Origin: Paracoccaceae bacterium | Lineage (GTDB): Bacteria > Pseudomonadota > Alphaproteobacteria > Rhodobacterales > Rhodobacteraceae | Direction of reading: 5' to 3' | NCBI GenBank assembly: GCA_027489355.1 | Contig: JAIXZY010000030.1 | Coordinates: 1 to 39,422, forward strand | Length of the DNA: 39,422 nt | Part shown: positions 16,881 through 25,708 of the stretch, in pieces | How the letters are laid out: every line of letters begins with the position of its first letter | How positions within the stretch are numbered: the first letter of the stretch is position 1 | Made by a program: the position numbers and the translations under genes | The notes under the pieces: model-generated | The model's database searches: none | Told to the model about the DNA's origin: nothing | What the model saw: the letters and a program-made list of their open reading frames with translations, nothing else

Positions 16881-18118
16881 TGGAACACCGCCCCCGGGCT
16901 GTCGAGGCTGTCGGAGCCTTCGAATTCCACCTTGGACAGACCCAGCGCGGTGACGGCGCGGTCGATCGAGGCGGTCTGGGTTACAAGGGCATTGACGGCG
17001 GCCATGATGATCGCCTCGCCTTCCGCGTTGCCGGGGGCGATCAGGGTGTCGAAAGTCTGGCCGGCATCGCCTGCATCCTTCATCGCCTGAAGGGCAGCGA
17101 CCGAGGCGTCGAGTTCGGACTTCAGCTGGCTGTCCACAGCAGGATCGGCGGCGGCGACCAGTTCGGACAGCGCGGGGCCTTGCAGGGTCGAACCGTCGGT
17201 CCGGGTATAGGTCCCGAGGTAGACGTTGCGGATACCCACGCCGTCATAGAAGTGGCTGTTGTGGGTGTTGTCCGAGAAGCAGTCCTGCTCTTCCTCGGGG
17301 TCGTTGAGCATGAGGCCCAGCTTGATGCGTTCGCCCGCGAGTTCGCCGTACGACAGGCTGCCCATGCCGGTGAGGATGGCAAGGATGCCTTTTTGCGGGT
17401 CGGCGGTCACCGCCGCGCGGGCTGGGCCGTCTTCGTCCCAGTTGTCCACCATTTCGGTGAGGTCGGCGACGAGAAGATCGGTCGCAGATTTTAGATAGGC
17501 GGCACGGCGGTCGCAGTTGCCGTTGGTGCAGGCGTCTCCGCTGGCGAAGTCGGTGGCCGGGCGGTTCCCGGCGCCGGGGTTGGTGCCGTTCAGGTCCTGG
17601 CCCCAGAGCATGAATTCGATCGCGTGGTAGCCGGAGGCGACGTTGGCCTCGATCCCGTCAGCCTCGTGCAGGGTGCCAGAGATGAGGGCCGGGGTGATGG
17701 TGGTGGCGTCGATCTCTTTCCCCGAAAGGGTGAATTTCGGCGTGGCGATGACGTTGAGGGTGGCGAGCGCGTTTTCTTCGTTGCCGTAGTCCGCGCCGAC
17801 ATAGTCGATCAGGCCTTCGTCCAGCGGCCAGGAGTTCACCCGGCCCTCCCAGTCGTCGACGACGGGGTTGCCGAAGCGGAAGGCCTCGGACTGCTGGTAG
17901 GGGACGCGGGCGGCCTTCCAGGCGTCGCGGGCGGCTTGCAGGGTGGCGTCCGAGGGGGTGGCGATCAGGGCCTGGACGGCGGTCTGCAGGGCCTGCGCGG
18001 TGGTCAGGCTGTCCTGATAAGTCGCAAGGGCCATGTCGGCATAATGCGTCGTCACCTCCTCGGGCGTGGCGGCGAGGGCCGGGGTGGCGGACAAAAGCAG
18101 CAGGGCGGCGAGACGCAT
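16877..18118 (-). CDS. Imelysin (peptidase M75-like) iron-regulated periplasmic protein
   Basis: This 413-residue exported protein (signal residues 1-16, TPALA) has the full imelysin signature. DAWKAARVPYQQSEAFRFG is at about 66-84. GYHAIEFMLWG gives the GxHxxE motif with His165 and Glu168, a likely metal site. NSHFYDGVGIRNVYLG lies in the second half. Relatives such as IrpA and ICMP are induced by iron limitation and are thought to bind iron; the peptidase label of the family is weakly supported. It opens the imelysin-bfd-bfr run and follows pyrF on the same strand, with a possible operator at 18153-18170. Confidence 0.93.
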   Translation of the reverse strand: MRLAALLLLSATPALAATPEEVTTHYADMALATYQDSLTTAQALQTAVQALIATPSDATLQAARDAWKAARVPYQQSEAFRFGNPVVDDWEGRVNSWPLDEGLIDYVGADYGNEENALATLNVIATPKFTLSGKEIDATTITPALISGTLHEADGIEANVASGYHAIEFMLWGQDLNGTNPGAGNRPATDFASGDACTNGNCDRRAAYLKSATDLLVADLTEMVDNWDEDGPARAAVTADPQKGILAILTGMGSLSYGELAGERIKLGLMLNDPEEEQDCFSDNTHNSHFYDGVGIRNVYLGTYTRTDGSTLQGPALSELVAAADPAVDSQLKSELDASVAALQAMKDAGDAGQTFDTLIAPGNAEGEAIIMAAVNALVTQTASIDRAVTALGLSKVEFEGSDSLDSPGAVFQ

Positions 18119-18152
18119 GGGTGGACCTTCGGCAGTGGTGTTGCCGAATGTC

Positions 18153-18170
18153 TGACCAATTTAGTGGGTC
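18153..18170 (-). promoter_or_regulatory. Candidate iron-responsive operator upstream of imelysin
   Basis: TGACCAATTTAGTGGGTC is a partial dyad with perfect GACC/GGTC half-sites 9 bases apart, lying 35 bases before the imelysin start. A TTTACA -35-like hexamer (18172-18177, minus strand) abuts it. Location and A/T-rich core resemble boxes proposed for iron regulators in Rhodobacterales (IscR or RirA type); I cannot say which. Confidence 0.35.
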
Positions 18171-18187
18171 TTGTAAACCCGATTCTT

Positions 18188-18883
18188 TTACTTGGAGAAT
18201 TCGGCGATCACGGCGCGGGCCGCGGCGGCTGGGTCGGGGGCTTGCCAGATCGGGCGGCCGACGACGATGTGGTCGGCCCCGTCGGCGATGGCCTGCGCGG
18301 GTGTGGCGATGCGCTTCTGGTCTCCGGTCGCGGCCCCGGCCGGGCGAACGCCGGGGGTGACGATCAGCTTGCCTTTGGCTTCGGGGAGCGCGCGGATCAT
18401 CGCCGCTTCCTGCGGGGAGGCGATCACGCCATCTGCCCCGGCCCGCAGGGCGCGGGCGGCGCGTTCCAGGGTGATGTCGTGGATGTCTCCGGGCTTGATC
18501 AGGTTCGCGTCAAGGTCGGCGCGGTCGAGCGAGGTGAGGATGGTGACGGCGAGGATCTTGAGGTTCGTCCCGCCCTTCCCCGTCGCGGCTGCCGTGACGA
18601 CCTGGGGGTCGCCGTGGACGGTCAGAAAGTCGAGGTCGAATTGCGACAGGCCGCGGACGGCGGCCTCGATCGTCGCGCCGATGTCGAAAAGCTTCATGTC
18701 CAGGAAGACGCGCTTGCCCTGTTCGTGCTTCAGCTCGTTTGCCAGCGCCAGGCCGCCGCCGGTGAGCATCCCGAGGCCGATCTTGTAGAAGCTGGCGGCG
18801 TCGCCGATGCGGCTGACGAGGTCCAGGCCCTGAACCACGTTCGGCACGTCGAGGGCGACGATCAGGCGGTCATCTGCGGGCAT
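18188..18883 (-). CDS. pyrF: Orotidine 5'-phosphate decarboxylase
   Basis: This 231-residue TIM-barrel enzyme makes UMP from OMP, the last step of pyrimidine synthesis. The catalytic array lies in FLDMKLFDIGATIEAA (the family's DxKxxD motif), with IVALDVPN at strand 1, FLTVHGDP, and IVTPGVRP as the phosphate loop. I chose the ATG at 18883, which has AAAGGAGA 7 bases upstream; the open frame continues 18 codons further without a ribosome site. It is divergent from the ROK kinase gene and in line with the iron genes, but a functional link to them is unlikely. Confidence 0.96.
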   Translation of the reverse strand: MPADDRLIVALDVPNVVQGLDLVSRIGDAASFYKIGLGMLTGGGLALANELKHEQGKRVFLDMKLFDIGATIEAAVRGLSQFDLDFLTVHGDPQVVTAAATGKGGTNLKILAVTILTSLDRADLDANLIKPGDIHDITLERAARALRAGADGVIASPQEAAMIRALPEAKGKLIVTPGVRPAGAATGDQKRIATPAQAIADGADHIVVGRPIWQAPDPAAAARAVIAEFSK

Positions 18884-18969
18884 GGGGGTCTCCTTTGCGG
18901 GTCGGGGCGGTTTGACGGGGCGGGGAAGGGCTGTCAAGACTGGCGGAAAAATGGGGCCCGCTTACGGGG

Positions 18970-19845
18970 ATGGGGATGATCCTGGCATTCGACATCGGCG
19001 GCAGCCGGATCAAGGCGGCGGCCTGGGATGGGGCGTTGCGACCCTTGGGCGAGGTGGTGACGCCGCTGGGCGACAAGGCGGCCTTCACGGCGGCGATTGC
19101 CGGGTTCGTCACGGGTCAGGAGAAGGGCATCGCCATCTCTATCGCCGGGGTGGTCGATCCTGCGACGGGCGTGGGCAAGGTGGCGAACATCCCGGCAATC
19201 GACGGGCTGCGGCTGGGACCCGAGGTTCAGGCGGCCACGGGGCTGCCGGTCCGGGTGCTGAACGACGCCGATTGCTTCGCGCTGGCCGAGGCAGAGCAGG
19301 GCGCGGGGCGGGGGCATGGGACGGTGTTCGGGGTGATCCTCGGCTCGGGCGTCGGCGGCGGGCTGGTGATGGACGGGCGCGTGGTCATGGGCGCGGGCGG
19401 CTATGCCGGGGAATGGGGGCATGGGCCGGTGATCCGGGGCGAGTTCGCGTTCCAGTGCGGCTGCGGTCAGGTGGGTTGCGTGGACACGGTGGGCAGCGCG
19501 CGGGGGCTGGAGCGGCTGCACCGCAAGCGCACGGCCGAGCTGCTGGGGTCCGAGGCGATCATCGCCGCCTGGATGGCCGGGGAGGCCGAGGCGGGCGAGA
19601 CGATGGCCCTGTGGCGCGAGCTGGTGGCGGGGCCGCTGGCGATGGTGGTCAACGTGGTCGGCGCGGATGTGGTGCCGGTGGGCGGCGGGTTGTCGAAGGC
19701 TCCGGGACTGGTGAGCTACTTGGACGAGGCAGTGCGGGTTCGGGTGTTGCGGCGGACCAAGGGGCCGCTGCTGGTTCCGGCGGAGTGCGGCGCGGATGCG
19801 GGACTTCTGGGTGCGGCGATGGCGGGGGTCGCCGCATGGGGGTGA
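18970..19845 (+). CDS. ROK-family sugar kinase
   Basis: This 291-residue protein has the N-terminal phosphate loop AFDIGGSRIKAA and the catalytic aspartate in LNDADCFALAE. The ROK signature continues through LGSGVGGGLVMDG, with EWGHGPV and the zinc site CGCGQVGC (CxCGxxGC). The family phosphorylates N-acetylglucosamine, glucose, mannose or fructose; nearby genes do not decide the substrate. It has no N-terminal helix-turn-helix, so it is a kinase and not a ROK repressor. A second in-frame ATG lies 2 codons in (18976). The end overlaps cutC by 10 bases. Confidence 0.9.
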   Translation: MGMILAFDIGGSRIKAAAWDGALRPLGEVVTPLGDKAAFTAAIAGFVTGQEKGIAISIAGVVDPATGVGKVANIPAIDGLRLGPEVQAATGLPVRVLNDADCFALAEAEQGAGRGHGTVFGVILGSGVGGGLVMDGRVVMGAGGYAGEWGHGPVIRGEFAFQCGCGQVGCVDTVGSARGLERLHRKRTAELLGSEAIIAAWMAGEAEAGETMALWRELVAGPLAMVVNVVGADVVPVGGGLSKAPGLVSYLDEAVRVRVLRRTKGPLLVPAECGADAGLLGAAMAGVAAWG

Positions 19846-20621
19846 CGCTGGAGGTCTGCGTCGACACGGCGGAGGGGCTGGCCCAGGCCGTGGCCGGTGG
19901 GGCGGACCGGATCGAGCTTTGCGCCGCGCTGGCGGTGGGGGGGCTTACGCCCTCGGCCGGGTTGATCGCGTTGGCGGAGGGCTGCGGGGTGCCGGTTGTG
20001 GCGATGATCCGGCCCCGCGCGGGGGATTTCGTCTGGTCCGAGGCCGAGGTTGCGATGATGGAGGCCGAGATCGCGGCCGTGCGCACGGCGGGGCTTGCGG
20101 GCGTGGTGCTGGGGGCGTCGCGGCCGGACGGTGGTTTGGATGTGCCGGTTCTGCGGCGGTTGGTTGCGGCGGCGCGGGAAGACCGATTTCTTCGAAGAAA
20201 TCGGGACGGAGCCTTTGAAGGCTCCGGTCCGGAGTTTTCGAAAACTCCGGGGGCCTTCGAATTGGTGCTGCACCGGTGCATCGACCTGGTGCCGGACATG
20301 GGCGTGGCGTTGGAAGAGGCGGTGGCGCTGGGGTTCGACCGTATCCTGACCTCGGGCGGGGAGGTTATGGCCGAGGCCGGGGCGGCGCGGATCTCGGCGC
20401 TGGTCAGGCAGGCGGCGGGGCGGATCGTGGTGATGCCGGGTTCGGGGGTGAACCCCGGGAACGCGGCGATGCTGAAGGGGCTTGGCATTACCGAGATCCA
20501 CGCGTCATGTTCAGCCTCGACGCCGGTCGCGGGCCGGGTGGTGGAGATGGGGTTCGCGCCGGCGGTGCGGCGTCAGACCGATGCGGACGCGGTGCGGGCC
20601 TTGCGGGCGGCGCTGGTATAG
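19836..20621 (+). CDS. cutC: CutC-family protein with an in-frame palindromic-element insertion
   Basis: This 261-residue TIM-barrel protein has the CutC hallmarks: LEVCVD at strand 1, GADRIELCA, VVAMIRPRAGDF, then LHRCIDLVPDM, FDRILTSGG and VMPGSGV. The family was named for copper tolerance, but its activity is unknown. Between AAA113 and FELVLHR lies an extra block of about 24 residues (EDRFLRRNRDG through FSKTPG). The family normally runs straight into its TFHRAFD-like strand there. The block is encoded by three consecutive palindromes (20183-20250) and uses codons rare in the gene, such as AGA, TTT, CTT, AAT and AAA. The protein is therefore longer than the usual 240-250 residues. The HRAFD motif reads HRCID here. 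Confidence 0.88.
   Translation: MGVTLEVCVDTAEGLAQAVAGGADRIELCAALAVGGLTPSAGLIALAEGCGVPVVAMIRPRAGDFVWSEAEVAMMEAEIAAVRTAGLAGVVLGASRPDGGLDVPVLRRLVAAAREDRFLRRNRDGAFEGSGPEFSKTPGAFELVLHRCIDLVPDMGVALEEAVALGFDRILTSGGEVMAEAGAARISALVRQAAGRIVVMPGSGVNPGNAAMLKGLGITEIHASCSASTPVAGRVVEMGFAPAVRRQTDADAVRALRAALV
20183..20250. repeat. 68-bp triple-palindrome element inserted in cutC
   Basis: Three dyads follow one another. The first is a perfect 22-bp palindrome with half CCGATTTCTTC (20183-20204). The second is a 9-bp stem CGGAGCCTT/AAGGCTCCG with a TG loop (20207-20226). The third is a perfect 22-bp palindrome with half CCGGAGTTTTC (20229-20250). The reading frame of cutC stays open throughout. The composition is richer in A/T than the host gene. 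The layout recalls Rickettsia palindromic elements, which also insert in frame within genes. Confidence 0.85.
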
Positions 20622-20630
20622 GAGCGGGTG

Positions 20631-21404
20631 ATGGAGTTGAGGCTGGACTATGACCGCCCGGAGGAGGGACCAGGATCGGGACCGCTGACCGTGGGCTGGT
20701 TCCTGGCGCAGGACAAGGGGGCAGTGCTGTACGACCCGCCGGAGCGGGTGTCGATCCGCCCGCCCAACAAGGCGCACGCCAAGTCGGCCAGCCGCTGCCC
20801 CGCGGTGATCCAGCTGGAAAGCCGGTATTTCATGGTCAAATGCCCCTTTGACCTGCACATCGGCTTTCAGCGCGACGACAAGGGCAAGGCGGTGCTGGTG
20901 AACCGGGCGGGGGCGTCCTCGCCCATCCGCTCGTCGAAGCTGAACGAGGTGCTGACGCTGGTCAGCGAGGCGGAGTGGCGCTTTCCGGACCGGCCGACGA
21001 TCCAGCTGCACCTGCCCTACTATTTCATCGCCGACGAGATGGTCTACCTGACCCAGCTGGGGGCCTTTGCGCATTACCGCCCCGACCCCCTGCCCGGCAC
21101 GATCTTCGGCGGGCGCTTCCCGATTTCGATCTGGCCGCGGCCCTTGATGTGGGCCTTCGAATGGCACGAGCCGCAGAAGGACCTGGTCCTGCGCCGGGGC
21201 GAGCCCTTGTTCTATGTCCAGTTCGAGGGGATGGACCCGTCGCGGCCCGTGCAGGTGGTCGAGGCGGAGCGGACGGCGGAGCTGCAGGCCTATCTGGAAC
21301 AGATCTCGGGCGTGGTGAATTACGTCAACCAGACGTTCTCGCTGTTCAAGGCGGCGGAGGGCTTGCGGCCGAAGAAGCTGTTGGTCGCGAAGGACCGGGG
21401 GTAG
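20631..21404 (+). CDS. Conserved protein of unknown function
   Basis: I do not recognise this 257-residue protein. It has no signal peptide or membrane helix and is rich in aromatic residues. Notable blocks are SRCPAVIQLESRYFMVKCPF, IQLHLPYYFIADEMVYLTQ, FPISIWPRPLMWAFEWHE and VNYVNQTFSLF. The strong Trp/Tyr/Phe clustering suggests a compact all-beta or mixed fold. The ATG at 20631 has GGAG 6 bases upstream, formed at the cutC stop, so it is probably in one operon with the ROK kinase and cutC. An extragenic repeat follows 15 bases after the stop. Confidence 0.75.
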   Translation: MELRLDYDRPEEGPGSGPLTVGWFLAQDKGAVLYDPPERVSIRPPNKAHAKSASRCPAVIQLESRYFMVKCPFDLHIGFQRDDKGKAVLVNRAGASSPIRSSKLNEVLTLVSEAEWRFPDRPTIQLHLPYYFIADEMVYLTQLGAFAHYRPDPLPGTIFGGRFPISIWPRPLMWAFEWHEPQKDLVLRRGEPLFYVQFEGMDPSRPVQVVEAERTAELQAYLEQISGVVNYVNQTFSLFKAAEGLRPKKLLVAKDRG

Positions 21405-21419
21405 CGTCCTTGGCCGGCC

Positions 21420-21457
21420 CCGGGGCGCTGCCCCGGACCCCGGAGTATTTGCGAAAA
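21420..21457 (+). repeat. Rhodobacter-type extragenic repeat, copy 2
   Basis: A perfect 7-bp hairpin (CCGGGGC-GCT-GCCCCGG, 21420-21436) is followed by ACCCCGGAGTATTTGCGAAAA. Copy 1 at 11671-11716 has the same hairpin-plus-tail order and the shared TATTTGCG core. Both copies follow plus-strand genes. Confidence 0.65.
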
Positions 21458-21497
21458 GAGCAAGTGAAAATTTGAATTGAATTGAAGGGGTTGAGGC

Positions 21498-22322
21498 ATG
21501 CGCAGCATCATCGAGACCTATCACGTTGCGACCGGCCGGGTGTCCGAGGTCCTGGCCGTGGAGGGCCGGATCGAGGCGCCGAACTGGGCTCCGTCGGGGG
21601 ACTGGCTGCTGGTGAACGGGGAGGGGCGGTTGTACCGGGTGGCGCTGGACAGGCCGGCGCTGGAGGAAGTGCCGTCGGGCGAGGCGGTGCGCTGCAACAA
21701 TGATCACGGTATCAGCCCGGATGGGACCTGGATCATCCTGTCCTCGCATCACGAGGGGGCGGGATCGCAGGTCTATGTGATGCCGGTGACGGGGGGCGAG
21801 CCGGTGAGGATCTCGCCCGACAGCCCCAGCTGGTGGCATGGCGTCTCGCCGGACGGCGCGGTGCTGACCTACGTCGCGGCGCGGGGCGGAAGCCGGGTGA
21901 TCGACGTCTATACTCTGGTGCCGGGCGAGACGGAAAAGCGGCTGACCTTCGGCGAGGGGCATTGCGACGGGCCGGACTTCTCGTCCGACGGGGGCCGCAT
22001 CTATTACAACTGCGACCGGACGGGCCATGCGCAGATCTGGGTGATGGCGGCGGATGGATCAGGGCAGCGGCAGCTGTTCGAGGACGGGTTCGTCAACTGG
22101 TTCCCGCATCCGTCGCCGGATGGGCGACACCTGCTGTACCTGGCCTTCCCGCCGGGGACGACGGGGCATCCGGCGGATCTGCCGGTGGCGCTGGTGCTGT
22201 GCGACCCCGAGGGGGGCAATCGCCGCCGCGTGAGGGAGTTCACCGGGGGGCAGGGTTCGATCAACGTGCCGTGCTGGGCGCCGGATGGCAGTGCCTTCGC
22301 CTATGTGCGCTATGAACCCTAG
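21498..22322 (+). CDS. TolB-like beta-propeller protein (PD40 repeats), cytoplasmic
   Basis: This 274-residue protein is built of WD40-like PD40 repeats. The recurring element is a P-x-W/F-S/P-x-DG motif: PNWAPSGDWLL, GISPDGTWIILSS, GVSPDGAVLTYVA, PDFSSDGGRIYYN, HPSPDGRHLLYLA and PCWAPDGSAFAYV, giving about six blades. Unlike true TolB it has no signal peptide and no N-terminal TolB domain, so it is not the Tol-Pal component. The role is unknown. The ribosome site is GGGGTTGAGG. Its stop codon shares the CTAG tetramer with the stop of the convergent gene. Confidence 0.85.
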   Translation: MRSIIETYHVATGRVSEVLAVEGRIEAPNWAPSGDWLLVNGEGRLYRVALDRPALEEVPSGEAVRCNNDHGISPDGTWIILSSHHEGAGSQVYVMPVTGGEPVRISPDSPSWWHGVSPDGAVLTYVAARGGSRVIDVYTLVPGETEKRLTFGEGHCDGPDFSSDGGRIYYNCDRTGHAQIWVMAADGSGQRQLFEDGFVNWFPHPSPDGRHLLYLAFPPGTTGHPADLPVALVLCDPEGGNRRRVREFTGGQGSINVPCWAPDGSAFAYVRYEP

Positions 22323-22759
22323 GCCGGACGCAGGCCGCTGAGGCCCTTGGGCGCCTTGGGTTTCGCCTCGGGCGGCGGTTCGGGCAGGTCGACGGCAGCG
22401 AGGATCGGCTGCAGGTGGCGCGGGTCGCCCCAGACCGAGATGTAGACCTCGGGCGGGAAGCCATTCGACAGATGTTCGGGTGTCAGGTCGATGATCCGGA
22501 CGCGCAGGTCGTCACCGTGGGCAAGCGAGGGGGCGATGATCTCTTCCGCGACGGGGCCGAGATGGCCAATCAGCCCCTCGCGGTGATGCGGGATGAGGCC
22601 CAAGATCGGGCGGCGCAGCCGGGCGAACACGCCGATCCGGCCGTCGGAAAGTCGGTCGAGCCGCGCACTGTCCCCGATGGACAGGCCGGTGCGGGCGACG
22701 TGGATCGTCAGGCCCTCGACCGGGGCCTTGTGGATCAGGGGGAGTTTCGAGTCGCTCAT
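22319..22759 (-). CDS. Uncharacterised protein, possibly HIRAN-like
   Basis: This 146-residue soluble protein starts MSDSKLPLIHKAPVEG behind AAAGG. The central part (GLTIHVARTGLSIGDSA, then DGRIGVFARLRRPILGLIP) has a strand pattern faintly like HIRAN domains, which end in a lGylP-like motif, but key residues are not clear and I would not assign it. The C-terminal third is proline-, lysine- and alanine-rich (LPEPPPEAKPKAPKG). The much longer open frame on this strand is an antisense shadow of clpB. It converges with the TolB-like gene and is divergent from clpB. Confidence 0.7.
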   Translation of the reverse strand: MSDSKLPLIHKAPVEGLTIHVARTGLSIGDSARLDRLSDGRIGVFARLRRPILGLIPHHREGLIGHLGPVAEEIIAPSLAHGDDLRVRIIDLTPEHLSNGFPPEVYISVWGDPRHLQPILAAVDLPEPPPEAKPKAPKGLSGLRPA

Positions 22760-23041
22760 CGGGGGGCCTTTCCGTCGGACGAAGGCCAAGGATGGGGGTG
22801 GGGGCGGGCAATGCAAGGCGTCGGTGAGAGGGGCGAGAAAAGCTTGCCCGAACCCGCCGAAACGCCCGTGCCGCATCGGCAAGGAAAGGCCGAGCGGAAC
22901 GGAACCTTGGGACCTGTGCTTTTTCAGCAGACGGGGATTGCAAAGCTTTTCCCTCGCGCCCAGATGATGCGCAAGGCCTTCACGGGATGTGCTGGATGAC
23001 CGGGCATCGCAAGGGGGGCGCTTCATGAAAGGAGAATGCCG

Positions 23042-25657
23042 ATGAATTTGGAGAAATTCACGGAACGGTCGCGCGGGTTCCTTCAGGCCGCCCAGACCAT
23101 CGCGATGCGGGAAAGCCACCAGCGCGTGCTGCCCGACCACTTGCTGAAGGCACTCATGGATGATGACCAGGGGCTCGCCGCGAACCTGATCCGCAAGGCG
23201 GGGGGCTCGCCCGAACAGGTCAACGCGGCGGTGAATGCCGCGATTGCCAAGCTGCCGAAGGTGACGGGCGGCGATGCGCAGACCTATGTCGACCCGCAGC
23301 TTGTCCGCGTGCTGGACGAGGCGGAGGCCGTGGCGAAGAAGGCTGGGGATTCGTTCGTTCCGGTGGAACGCCTGTTGACGGCGCTGGCGCTGGTGAACAC
23401 GCGGGCAAAGGATGCGCTGACGGCGGGGGCGGTGACGGCTCAGGGGCTGAACACGGCGATCAACGAGGTCCGCAAGGGGCGGACGGCGGACAGTGCTTCC
23501 TCGGAAGACACGATGGAGGCGTTGAAGAAGTATGCGCGCGACCTGACCGAGGCGGCGCGGGATGGCAAGATCGACCCGATCATCGGCCGGGATGAGGAAA
23601 TCCGTCGTGCGATGCAGGTGCTGTCGCGGCGGACGAAGAACAACCCCGTTCTCATCGGTGAGCCCGGGGTGGGCAAGACCGCGATTGCGGAAGGCCTCGC
23701 GCTGCGCATCGTGAATGGCGACGTGCCGGAAAGCCTGAAGAACAAGAAGCTGATGGCGCTGGACATGGGCGCGCTGATCGCCGGGGCCAAGTACCGCGGC
23801 GAGTTCGAGGAGCGTCTGAAAGCGATCCTGAAGGAGATCGAGGCGGCGGCGGGGGAGATCATCCTCTTCATCGACGAGATGCACACGCTGGTCGGCGCCG
23901 GGAAATCCGAAGGCGCGATGGATGCGGCGAACCTGATCAAGCCGGCCTTGGCGCGGGGCGAGTTGCACTGCGTGGGTGCGACGACCCTGGACGAATACCG
24001 CAAGCATGTGGAGAAGGACGCGGCGCTCGCCCGTCGCTTCCAGCCGGTGTTTGTCGAGGAGCCGACGGTGGAGGATTCGATCTCCATCCTCCGCGGGATC
24101 AAGGAGAAGTATGAGCTTCACCACGGGGTGCGGATCACCGACGCGGCGCTGGTTGCGGCGGCGACGCTGAGCCACCGCTACATCACCGACCGTTTCCTGC
24201 CGGACAAGGCGATCGACCTGATGGACGAGGCCGCCTCGCGTCTGCGGATGGAGGTGGATTCGAAGCCTGAGGAGCTGGACGCGCTGGACCGCCAGATCCT
24301 GCAATTCCAGATCGAGGCCGAGGCGCTGAAGAAGGAAGACGACGCGGCGTCGAAGGACCGGCTGGAGAAGCTGGAGAAGGAGCTTGCGGACCTGCAGGAG
24401 AAGTCGGCCGAGTTGACGGCGAAATGGCAGAACGAGCGTGCCAGCCTTGAGGCGGCGCGGACGTTGAAGGAACAGCTGGATACCGCGCGGGCGGAACTGG
24501 AGCAGGCCAAGCGCGAGGGCAACTTCGCCAAGGCCGGGGAGCTGCAGTACGGCCGCATCCCGGCGCTGGAGAAGGACCTGGCCGAGGCGGAAGCCAAGGA
24601 AGGGCAGGCGCTGGTGTCCGAGGCGGTTCGGCCGGAGCAGATCGCCGAGGTTGTCGAACGCTGGACGGGCATTCCGACCACGAAGATGCTGGAAGGCGAA
24701 AAGGAGAAGCTCCTCAAGATGGAAGAGGAGCTTGGGAAGCGCGTCGTGGGGCAGCGGGCGGCGGTGGAAGCCGTCAGCCGCGCCGTCCGCCGGTCGCGCG
24801 CCGGGCTGTCGGATGAGAACCGGCCGCTTGGGTCGTTCCTGTTCCTCGGGCCCACCGGCGTCGGCAAGACGGAACTGACCAAGGCGCTGGCGGCGTATCT
24901 GTTTGACGACGACCAGGCGATGGTCCGCATCGACATGTCGGAGTTCATGGAGAAGCACTCCGTTGCCCGGCTGATCGGCGCGCCCCCCGGCTATGTCGGC
25001 TACGATGAGGGCGGGGTGCTGACCGAAGCTGTGCGGCGTCGCCCGTATCAGGTGGTCCTGTTCGACGAGGTCGAGAAGGCGCATCCGGACGTGTTCAACG
25101 TGCTTCTGCAGGTGCTGGACGACGGTCGGCTGACCGATGGCCAGGGCCGGACCGTGGACTTCAAGCAGACGCTGATCATCCTGACCTCGAACCTTGGGGC
25201 GCGGGCGTTGTCGGAACTGCCGGAGGGCGCGGACTCCAGCGCCGCGAAGGCCGAGGTGATGGAAGCGGTCCGGGCGCACTTCCGGCCGGAGTTCCTGAAC
25301 CGTCTGGACGAGCAGATCATCTTCGACCGGCTGAACCGTTCGGACATGTCGGGAATCGTCGAGATCCAGCTGCAGCGGCTGGAACAACGGCTGGCGGCGC
25401 GGAAGATCACGCTGGACCTGGACGACACCGCAAAGGTCTGGCTGGCCGAGGAAGGCTACGATCCGGTCTTCGGTGCGCGGCCGCTGAAGCGGGTGATCCA
25501 GCGCCAGTTGCAGGACCCGCTGGCCGAGATGCTGCTGGCCGGGGAAATCCTGGACGGTTCCGTGATCCGCGTGACCACGGGGCCGGAGGGGCTGATCATC
25601 GGCGACCGGGTGGTGCAAAGCCGCCGCGAACGCCCGGCGCAGGCCGTGGTGCACTGA
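23042..25657 (+). CDS. clpB: ClpB, ATP-dependent protein disaggregase
   Basis: This 871-residue Hsp100 hexamer rescues aggregated proteins with DnaK. Domains in order are: the N-terminal Clp repeat region (1-150); AAA-1 with Walker A GEPGVGKT (206-213) and [14 protein letters not shown]; the coiled-coil middle domain (about 400-520, rich in K/E/A), which marks ClpB rather than ClpA or ClpC; AAA-2 with GPTGVGKT (603-610) and the GYVGYDEGG pore loop; and a C-terminal D2 small domain. The ATG at 23042 has GGAG 7 bases upstream; one at 23036 is too close to it. Upstream (22843-22870) CTTGCC and CCCGTG are a weak sigma-32-like pair. A palindromic repeat and a strong terminator follow. Confidence 0.97.
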   Translation: MNLEKFTERSRGFLQAAQTIAMRESHQRVLPDHLLKALMDDDQGLAANLIRKAGGSPEQVNAAVNAAIAKLPKVTGGDAQTYVDPQLVRVLDEAEAVAKKAGDSFVPVERLLTALALVNTRAKDALTAGAVTAQGLNTAINEVRKGRTADSASSEDTMEALKKYARDLTEAARDGKIDPIIGRDEEIRRAMQVLSRRTKNNPVLIGEPGVGKTAIAEGLALRIVNGDVPESLKNKKLMALDMGALIAGAKYRGEFEERLKAILKEIEAAAGEIILFIDEMHTLVGAGKSEGAMDAANLIKPALARGELHCVGATTLDEYRKHVEKDAALARRFQPVFVEEPTVEDSISILRGIKEKYELHHGVRITDAALVAAATLSHRYITDRFLPDKAIDLMDEAASRLRMEVDSKPEELDALDRQILQFQIEAEALKKEDDAASKDRLEKLEKELADLQEKSAELTAKWQNERASLEAARTLKEQLDTARAELEQAKREGNFAKAGELQYGRIPALEKDLAEAEAKEGQALVSEAVRPEQIAEVVERWTGIPTTKMLEGEKEKLLKMEEELGKRVVGQRAAVEAVSRAVRRSRAGLSDENRPLGSFLFLGPTGVGKTELTKALAAYLFDDDQAMVRIDMSEFMEKHSVARLIGAPPGYVGYDEGGVLTEAVRRRPYQVVLFDEVEKAHPDVFNVLLQVLDDGRLTDGQGRTVDFKQTLIILTSNLGARALSELPEGADSSAAKAEVMEAVRAHFRPEFLNRLDEQIIFDRLNRSDMSGIVEIQLQRLEQRLAARKITLDLDDTAKVWLAEEGYDPVFGARPLKRVIQRQLQDPLAEMLLAGEILDGSVIRVTTGPEGLIIGDRVVQSRRERPAQAVVH

Positions 25658-25662
25658 CACGC

Positions 25663-25690
25663 GTAGGGTGGGCGATATCGCCCACCCTAC
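25663..25690. repeat. GGGTGGGC palindrome family, copy B
   Basis: This is a perfect 28-bp palindrome with half GTAGGGTGGGCGAT, starting 6 bases after the clpB stop. It belongs with the copies at 15966, 28714 and 35464. Confidence 0.8.
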
Positions 25691-25708
25691 CCTTTCGCGA
25701 CCCAACGG

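Noticed and set aside
18882-20621. A single 579-codon frame that could fuse an unknown domain to CutC
   Set aside because: The first part overlaps the ROK kinase in another frame and is Gly/Arg low-complexity. CutC starts at 19836.
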